DNA from: Thamnaconus septentrionalis
Taxonomy: Eukaryota; Chordata; Actinopteri; Tetraodontiformes; Monacanthidae
Assembly: GCA_009823395.1 (NCBI GenBank)
Contig: CM020501.1
Coordinates: 32,284,361 to 32,348,360, forward strand
DNA: 64,000 nucleotides
Reading direction: 5' to 3'
Part shown: positions 57,357 to 64,000 of the stretch, one piece after another
How positions within the stretch are numbered: the stretch's first letter is position 1
Layout of the letters: every line of letters starts with the position of its first letter
The notes under the pieces: model-generated
What the model saw: only the letters and a program-made list of their open reading frames with translations
Told to the model about the DNA's origin: nothing
Database searches by the model: none
Translations under genes and position numbers: made by a program

Positions 57357-59892
57357 TTTTAACCCATTTTGAACAAACGCTGTCCACAATCTCTCATTCT
57401 CCAGATGCTCAGATGTGCCTGCTTTTTATTCGAGCGTGTCAAATGAGCAGTGAGAGCAGTGCTCATCCAGTGATGCCACAATCAGACTTCTTCACTTGAT
57501 TACATATGAAAGCAGCCGAGAGCTTTGTGTTGTTCTGGCTCTCTAGAAAACTGAGCTTGTTGTGGTGTATTGACAGTCACTTATTTTGTTGCTGTGGACA
57601 TAAATATAAAAATGTACTCTCTCTGAACACATTTGCACTCAACTGTAGCAGTGAGAGGCAGTAAACCTTACCCATGAAGTAGGAATGTTTATGGTTAACG
57701 AGGTAATTGTTCACTAATAAGATAAATTCTTTTTTAGTTAACAAACTAAATATCATTGGCCGTAAATTATACATATCAATCATCACTTGGGGGCACGTCA
57801 ACCCAGCTTCGGTTCATGGCTCATTCTAGATGAGAACATTTATATTAATTATCTTGTTAAATTGTGCTCTATTTCTCTTTTTTTTAGAATATCAAATGTA
57901 ACAGTCCATACACTTTAGTAAATTTGCTCGACAGAGTGTAAATTGGTCAGAAAACCAACAAGTCTTGAACCTCCTTGAAGACAAGCACAAGACTTCTTGG
58001 TGGGAGTTTGCAAGTACTAGAAAGTGATTTTCTGTCTTTGGCTTGTTTTTCACAATGACAGAAGATACTTGAGTCATTGTGAGGATGTAAGATGAGAATC
58101 GCTCTCCGGCTTATGTAGCTTTAGTGCAGTAGAATTAGTTTCTTGGGAGAATCTCATATTCCTGCAGTTCCCAGTTTGGTACGTACATTATAATGCTGTC
58201 ATCAACTGCATGGTATTGAATGATCAAATACCTGACTTCAAACCTACCTGCACATGCAAGCTGTTTTGCCTCATTGAGCTTCATGTTCTTGACCTTTTCG
58301 TTCTTGAATTCTAACTCCACTTGATTTGCTTTGCGTCTAAAACGTTTGTCTTTCCTTTGACTGAGCGATCCGCCTGAATCCTTTGATGACTACATCTCCA
58401 GTTAATGTGTTTCTCTCCCTTCTTCCATGCAAGGAACCATCCGTCCAGTTCGAAGGAGTTTCTATGACCCAGCCTCGGCCCCTGGCCAGGGCTGGCAGTG
58501 GGAGTGGGAGAACGACGCGGGGACCTGGACGCCCTACGACATCGAAGTGGCAATAGCCATCGAGAACGCCCACTACCGCCAGCAGCCCTGCCTGGACCTG
58601 ACACCACTCGGCTTCTGCTACCTCATTGACTTTCAGAAAATGACGCAGGTGTGTGGAAGTTTGTGCAAAACTAAATAAATACATGAACAAAAGTGTATTC
58701 TTGCAGTACAATCAAAGTAATGTGGTTTTCCTACCCTTAGAACGGTTCTCTAAGAATACACATAGAGCTTTAAGGGGCTTGCTCCAAGTTAGCATCTTGC
58801 AACAAAGCCATTTTTTAAGGATGCCCACCAGACCAGCTGAGTGTTCTAGTGGTAGAGTGTCCGCCCTGAGACTGGTAGGTTGTGGGTTGGATCCCCGGCT
58901 GGGTCAAACCAAAGATTGTAAAAATGGTTGCCATTGCCTCCCTGCTTGGCACTCAGTATTTGGGGTTGGACTTGGGGGATTGGATCACCCAGTGATTCCT
59001 TGGCGTGGCACCACTGCTGCTGCCCTCCGCTGCTGCCCTCCGCTGCTGCCCTCCACTCCCTCAGGGGATGATGGGTCAAATGAGGAGGACAAATTTTGCA
59101 TCTTTCGGGATGTGACTGTCAGTGGGACTTTAACCTTTTTTTTTTTTTGACGGTGCACTCCATTCAAAATGCACTGTCTTGGTGGGCTTCCTTAAAAATG
59201 TTACGCACCGGACCAGGGGTCACCAGCGTGGTGCCCAAAGGCACCTGGTCACCCCTGAGGACCACATGAGTCCATCGCAGGCCTCTTCGAAAAATAGCAC
59301 AAATCGTTGAGCATCTAAAGTTCAGTTTTATCCATCCTTGCTCAGTCATTGTTGATAATTGTTGAGAACTCATTAATGTGATCCGTGTCTTCACGTAGAT
59401 CAGTATCGTTAATAATAATATAGAACTGACTGAGTAGCTGTCAGGTTCAACAAGGTTGGTGACCTCTGTACTCGACCTTAAATGTAAGACGCTGATGTTT
59501 TTCTTCTCATCCTGAAGGTGAACAGGCAGAGCCAGAGGTGTCGGAGGATCCAGAGGCGAGCCGACCTGACGTACCCTCTGGTGTCGGGTCCCCTCCCCGT
59601 GCCAAAAGGAGGAGGCGGCGGCCTCACGGGGGCGCTCCTGGGCGTCGGTGCGTCAGGAGCCAGCTTGGGAATGGCAAGTTCGGTTTACTCCAACGGGGGC
59701 CTGCCAGCCACGGGCCTGGGTCAGCCGTGCTCCTGCCAGCAGTGCATGCTGGTCCTGAGCGTGAAGAGCAGCACGGGAGCGGCAGGGATTCAAACTCTGG
59801 GCAGGCGCTCGCTGACGGTGCAGCGGCCCAAGAACTTGGCCCTTGCCTCCTCCAAACCCCTGAGTCCGTCTAAGTCGGCCACTCTGGGTCGC

Positions 59893-59937
<45 letters not shown>

Positions 59938-60460
59938 TTCGAACTCCAACTCCAACTACTACCAGACGCTGCCTCACGGCCTGGCCATCTCCAGGAACAC
60001 GGCCTCGCCGCGGAGGAACGCCCAGCTCTTCGCCCAGTCGCTGGCCGTCCTCACGGCCGGCACCTCGGCCATGGGCCTCGGCCCCCCATCTGGCCGGCCC
60101 CCCCCGCCGTCCCTGCCGCCTCCGCAGCCGCCCGCCGGCCAACCCTCCGTCCGTTCCGCCCAAGCAGCTCCTCCTCCTCCACCTCCTCCTCCTCCTGGGC
60201 GCGGGCGGCGTTGGCGGCGACCCGGTTCCGACCGCCACGCTGGTTTCCCCGCCAGCGCCATCACGCCGCCCCCTCGCCCGCCCCTCGCCGTCGCCCATGG
60301 TGATGAAGCCCCAGCGGCCGACCGCCAGCGCCACTGCCGCCGGCGCCGCCACCACGGTGTGCCACGCCCCTCTGCCGCAGAGGTCCAGCCTGGCCGGGCT
60401 CAGCAGACCCGCCTTACAGAGGATCGCCATGGCCCAGTCCAGAGCGCTCATCGCATCCGG
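49903..60460 (+). CDS. dtx4: dtx4 (Deltex), 5' part: two WWE domains and Pro-rich linker
   Basis: Deltex proteins are cytoplasmic E3 ubiquitin ligases that bind Notch ankyrin repeats through two N-terminal WWE domains; the RING and DTC domains lie further on and are outside the window. Coding exons: 49903-50113, 58434-58648 and 59518-60460. Exon 1 starts [17 protein letters not shown] and contains GGSVVLGQVDSRL and YIIDLQSMHQFRQDTG. Exon 2 has RPVRRSFYDPASAPG, WEWENDAGTWTPYDIEV and GFCYLIDFQKM. Exon 3 begins VNRQSQRCRRIQRRADL, then has LGQPCSCQQCMLVLS, and ends LQRIAMAQSRALIASG. The [28 protein letters not shown] start and the IASG end favour DTX4 over DTX1. Exon 3 needs two frame changes in this sequence. 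An in-frame ORF reaches back to 49558 but crosses the acceptor, so the ATG at 49903 is preferred. Confidence 0.82.
50270..50750. mobile_element. hAT-type MITE with perfect 8-bp target duplication
   Basis: A 481-bp element in dtx4 intron 1. The ends CAGGGGTGTCACACTC and the complement of GTTTGACACCCTTG are inverted. It is flanked by exact ATCTAGAC copies at 50262-50269 and 50751-50758. Internal GGCCGCCGGGCCGCATG is shared in style with the sh2d3a intron elements. Confidence 0.85.
50760..53300. other. dtx4 intron 1, left part
   Basis: AT-rich intron sequence with short homopolymers, a (TTG)n-like run near 52972-52997 and no supported exon or RNA gene. Confidence 0.4.
53304..53856 (+). mobile_element. 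PIF/Harbinger-type element with transposase remnant
   Basis: The ends GTAGCTGCGTTTCCAT and the complement of ATGGAAACGTAGCT are inverted. Inside, 53481-53590 reads IITEEVTDELWIQ, then NFRMNWDTFNELCDVIEL and a stop, which resembles the N-terminal part of Harbinger transposases. It is short and non-autonomous. A related fragment (CTGCGTTTCCATGACAG) lies at about 55717-55790. Confidence 0.6.
56642..56838. mobile_element. Tc1-like MITE family A, shortened copy
   Basis: Starts ACCACCAGTCAAAGGTTTGG and ends GTCCAAACTGTTGACTGGTG, with the TTGATGTCTTCAGTG phrase inside. In dtx4 intron 1. Confidence 0.65.
58840..59150 (+). mobile_element. tRNA-derived SINE
   Basis: A box TCTAGTGGTAGAGTGTCC and B box GGTTGTGGGTTGGATCCCC lie at the usual spacing. 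They are followed by the body GCCTCCCTGCTTGGCACTCA, a GCTGCTGCCCTCC tandem and a tail ending GGGACTTTAACC plus T-run. The layout is that of the percomorph AFC/ROn-1 type of SINE; the family name is from memory. Located in dtx4 intron 2. Confidence 0.7.
59518..60460 (+). CDS. dtx4: dtx4 exon 3: low-complexity linker with broken frame
   Basis: Frame 1 is convincing up to about 59890 (SLTVQRPKNLALASSKPL, PSKSATLGR). Beyond the (CAG)n run at 59894-59935 the sensible reading is one frame on (NSNSNSNYYQTLPHGLAIS, RRNAQLFAQSLAVLTAGTS). The conserved end (PMVMKPQRPTAS, then RIAMAQSRALIASG) is in the third frame. The second change lies between the C8 run at 60098 and the CCT run near 60170-60195. Assembly indels in repeats are the simplest explanation; a damaged allele is the alternative. 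Confidence 0.7.
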
Positions 60461-60579
60461 GTGAGTGCGCGAGGACTTCCTTTACTTGACTGTTGGTGCT
60501 GCACGGCCCACCAGGTTTGGCAAATGAAAACGGATTTTGTTGTTCATTGCCATTGCTCATTGTGGTTGTAACAGTGCGA

Positions 60580-60640
60580 GAAGAAGAAGAAGAAGCCTTT
60601 ATTAATCCCCACCTTGGGGAAATTTGCGTAATTACAACAA
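60580..60640 (-). repeat. LINE-type 3' tail with GAA tract
   Basis: GAAGAAGAAGAAG followed by CCTTTATTAATCCCCACCTT is the complement of the retroposon tail seen at 23205-23366. A similar tail is at about 62905-62960. Confidence 0.55.
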
Positions 60641-61213
60641 CAATGCGGTAGAAAAGATTGGAGATTATATTGATTCAAAAGAAATAAAATAAAATAAATA
60701 AAATAAAATATTTTTATTTATACAGTAGAAAAGATTGGAGATTATATTGATTCAAAAGAAATAAAGAAATAAAAAAAGATATATTTATCGACTTGCATAT
60801 TTATCGACGAGCAAATAAGATATTCACATTATATTGATGTAGGTCTGGCATTGAGGTGTTGCATGCTACCAGTGGCAGGCTGTGCATTTCACACCTATGC
60901 TATCAGTGAGGTCGTATTTAGTCCACCAGGAATGAATTCACCTCATACTACACTCAGTATTACACTACGGCTGGGGAGTCCATAGAGAACCACACATTAC
61001 AGATTAAGATTACATTGCAGATACAGATTTCACATTACATCACCCTCATGTAGGTGACCTAGTCGCACAACACTTTGTTTCCGGAACGTGGACTTTAAAC
61101 AGGCCATTAAAGTCCATGCAGATGCATCGTGAGAAGTCAGCGTTCAGCAACATTTGTACACATCTGTTGCACGACAACACGTGCATCCGTCTGGGGATGT
61201 GACATTGAATGCA

Positions 61214-61215
<2 letters not shown>

Positions 61216-61290
<75 letters not shown>
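61216..61290. repeat. (CA)n microsatellite
   Basis: A pure CA run of about 37 units in dtx4 intron 3. Confidence 0.95.
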
Positions 61291-61294
<4 letters not shown>

Positions 61295-62137
61295 TGAGTG
61301 CATACACTCTCCCTGGTGTGTAGTGATGTAAGCAGAGGCATCTGCTGCTTTTCCCTGACAGCGCAGGCTGCTGCTCCTCTGGTCAACCCAGCCTCCACTT
61401 CCTGCATTTTGGGTTTTTTATCTTCTGCTTATTTTTTTTTTCGAAGCATCCGGCTTGTTGCTATCAGAGGTGCTGATAGTGACAAAGTAAGAGAGGAAAG
61501 GAATCAGAGGTGTTTAATGCAGTGCATTTCTTGTGGATGAGGTCAAGTTTCAGGTGTAATCGAGGGCTTTTGGTGACTTTAAAAATCTCATGATGAGTGT
61601 GAAACATTTACCACTGAAGTTCATAGAGACTGAGAACTGTTTTGTGTGTGTGTGTGTGCGTGCGTGCGTGTGTGCGAATTCGTAAGTGTGCAAAGTCAGC
61701 CATGTCCTGTGTGCTGCTGTCCATCTGTTGAGTAGCATCTGTAGAGCAGCAGAGGAGAGACTGAGGGATTGTGGGAGAGGGCAGGCAAACACTGTGAAGG
61801 TCAGAGGTCAGCAGTAACCCCCCCTACACACACACTCACACACACACTCTCTCTCTCTACAGCTATTTGACACACACTAGTGCTACTTTAGCCTGAGGGC
61901 TTCACGGAGCCACCACCTGGAAGTTGATCCGAGTGATGATGTCGTCTAAAATGAACTACATAGTAGTTACAAAAACACTCAAATCAGTCCTTGTCCAACA
62001 AACAACCAAAGCAGATGAGCAAAAGACAGATAAGGAAGGCTTGATTAACCATTAGTCCATCATTATTCCCCATTGAGTCCAGGGAAAATTGTCCAGTGTG
62101 CTCTCCATCGTTGACACAGCGGGGCAGAGTTGTGGAG

Positions 62138-62422
62138 TTGTAGAGGCTGATGATGCTCTGGCCAGGAAGGACCTCCTGCTTGTGGAGGCTGATGATGCTC
62201 TGGCCAGGAAGGACCTCCTGCTTGTGGAGGCTGATGATGTTCTGGAGGACCTCCTGCTGCTGATGATGCTCTGGCCAGGAAGGACCTCCTGCTTGTGGAG
62301 GCTGATGATGTTCTGGGCAGGAAGGACCTCCTGCTTGTGGAGGCTGATGATGTTCTGGGCAGGAAGGACCTCCTGCTTGTGGAGGCTGATGATGTTCTGG
62401 GCAGGAAGGACCTCCTGCCTCC
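62138..62422. repeat. 42-bp minisatellite
   Basis: About seven copies of a 42-base unit (GAGGCTGATGATG, TCTGG, CAGGAAGGACCTCCTG) with one shortened unit near 62230-62260. Since 42 is a multiple of three, several frames stay open on both strands, producing repeat-peptide ORFs of up to 176 codons; these are not judged to be genes. Confidence 0.85.
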
Positions 62423-63847
62423 ATGTGAACCTGCGATGGCTGCAGCTGTGTGTTGTTGTTGTTTTGATGGCAGAGCTTAGTTTGGCAGCAGGACGCTGTG
62501 AGGGCCAAGCACACAGCTTCAGCAAACAGACGTCACCGACCTGTCGCAGGTGGCCCTCAATGTGAATGCTGCCTTTTCATTGGTCTGTAGCGGCGACCTG
62601 CCAGTGTGGTCTGCAGCCACTGCTGTCCACTCCTCACCTTCTCCTCGCTTTGTCATGTAGTTGTGTGACTGTGCAGTTGAGGTGCTGCTGGGTGGCTTCA
62701 CAACACTAACATCAGCTGCGTGAATCCATTGACGAAATCTCCAAAATCCCACCGCGTGGCTGGAGTTGCTTGGATCAGTGCAGTGAACCAGCGTTTCTCA
62801 ACTGGTGGCTTCTCAAAGTGGGTCGCAGCTCCCTTATATTTTATAGTTTTATATTTTAAATTTAAATATAGATTTTAATATATAGAATAGAATAAATAGA
62901 ATAGAACTCCTTTTATTAATCCCACAGTGTGGAAATGTGCATATTCACAGCAACTGTATGGTGCAAAAAAGATGGAAAATTATTAATTAAAAGAAATAAG
63001 GCGATAAAACATCTTTGTAGTGTAAAAGATATTTACATCTAATGAACAGTTGTATTTACAGCTATCTGCATACTGACATATTAATAAGTCTATTATACAT
63101 ATCTTTAATATATATACACGTGTGTAGAGATGCATTTATTCTGCAGCACACACAATTCAATTCAATCATTTCAATAATTTGCCATACATGACAACAGAGA
63201 GTGGGCTTGTGCCTTTATTTTTTTTTTGGAATAAATTTGGGTGGCGACTTGATGATGATGAGGAGAACAGTGTGGCTCCAGTGGTTCTCCACCAGTGGTT
63301 CTCCACTGCAGTGAACCCTGCAGTCGTCCCCACGTCTTCTCACAGGAAGTTGCTCCATTTCCTGCCGCTGGATTTTAGAGGAGACAAAAAAACACAACGA
63401 CATTCAAACCGAAATCAAGGTCAGATGCTTCTTGAGATGTAGATTTCTTTCTTTTTGTGTGTCCAGGCCGTCCCCTCTCCCCCTCCCCCTCTCCCCCTCC
63501 CTCCCTCCCTCCTCCTCTCCCGTCGCGTCTCAGCAGTCTGGGCCCCTGACAGCCTCATTGTTGGTCTCCACAGTAACCTTTGTTGAATTAGCCAGGCCTG
63601 GATCACATTAGCAGCACAAAGCTCAGCCTCCAACACTTTTCTCCTCTTTCTTCTCTCCTTCTCTGCCTCTGCCCTCGCTCCACCACCCGACTCTCTATCT
63701 CTTTCCCTTGCTCTCCTTCTCGCTGGTGTGTTTTGAACCCTTTATTTTCCTTTTACTCTTCTGAAAACCAAGCGTTTTACGTGAGGGGAAGTTCGCACGC
63801 AGACGCTTATTTCTTGCCAGTGAGCGAATACGTCCTTCATGACGAGC

Positions 63848-63849
<2 letters not shown>

Positions 63850-63927
<78 letters not shown>

Positions 63928-63929
63928 TT

Positions 63930-63996
<67 letters not shown>

Positions 63997-64000
63997 CTCT
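63850..64000. repeat. (CT)n microsatellite at the right edge
   Basis: CT repeats with a few interruptions (GTCTTTCCCTCC) run to the end of the window. Confidence 0.95.

Larger units (their letters stand above)
60461..63849. other. dtx4 intron 3 (part), repeats only
   Basis: Apart from the repeats listed, I see no exon. The next Deltex motifs (RING, DTC) do not appear before the window ends, so the gene continues to the right. Confidence 0.5.

Noticed and set aside
59518..60571. Long ORFs on both strands in the dtx4 exon 3 region
   Set aside because: High G+C lowers stop frequency; only the plus-strand segments with Deltex motifs are supported.
61984..62565. ORFs of 157-176 codons with a 14-residue repeat
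   Set aside because: They follow from a 42-bp minisatellite whose unit is a multiple of three; no conserved domain and no splice context.

Overview
The window looks like chromosomal DNA of a ray-finned fish, probably a percomorph/acanthomorph teleost. Spliced vertebrate genes have short introns with GT-AG borders, CA/TG microsatellites are dense, and there are many small DNA-transposon remnants (hAT, Tc1/mariner-like, PIF/Harbinger), a tRNA-derived SINE and LINE fragments. No bacterial, plasmid or phage features are present. All gene models below were assembled by hand from translated exons, splice sites and phase agreement.

Layout. About 1-1.6 kb: no firm gene. About 1.6-15.1 kb, minus strand: sh2d3a, an NSP-family adaptor with SH2 and Ras-GEF-like domains. 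Its 16 phase-compatible coding exons sum to 770 codons and include two upstream exons that encode a SAM domain. About 15.1-17.5 kb: a head-to-head intergenic region. 18.1-33.4 kb, plus strand: vav1, complete, 28 coding exons summing to 838 codons (CH, acidic, DH, PH, C1, SH3, SH2, SH3). 33.5-36.8 kb: a convergent intergenic region. 36.8-45.8 kb, minus strand: a p70 S6 kinase gene, best read as rps6kb2, 15 coding exons and 471 codons. 46.3-46.8 kb: two tRNA genes, Lys(TTT) and Thr(TGT), both minus strand. 49.9 kb to the right edge, plus strand: the 5' part of dtx4 (Deltex). This covers both WWE domains and the proline-rich linker; the RING and DTC exons lie outside the window.

How the genes relate. 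sh2d3a and vav1 are both tyrosine-kinase signalling proteins and lie head to head, as SH2D3A and VAV1 do on human 19p13.3, so this is an old linkage. rps6kb2 (mTORC1 effector) and dtx4 (Notch-pathway E3 ligase) are divergent, with the tRNA pair and a perfect CTCF-type motif between them.

The window contains no obvious new biological system. The most interesting points are the SAM domain joined to an SH2/Ras-GEF-like adaptor, a 74-bp inverted copy of a vav1 exon/intron edge joined to a MITE, microsatellites sitting directly on several vav1 splice acceptors, and a long dtx4 exon whose reading frame is broken twice.
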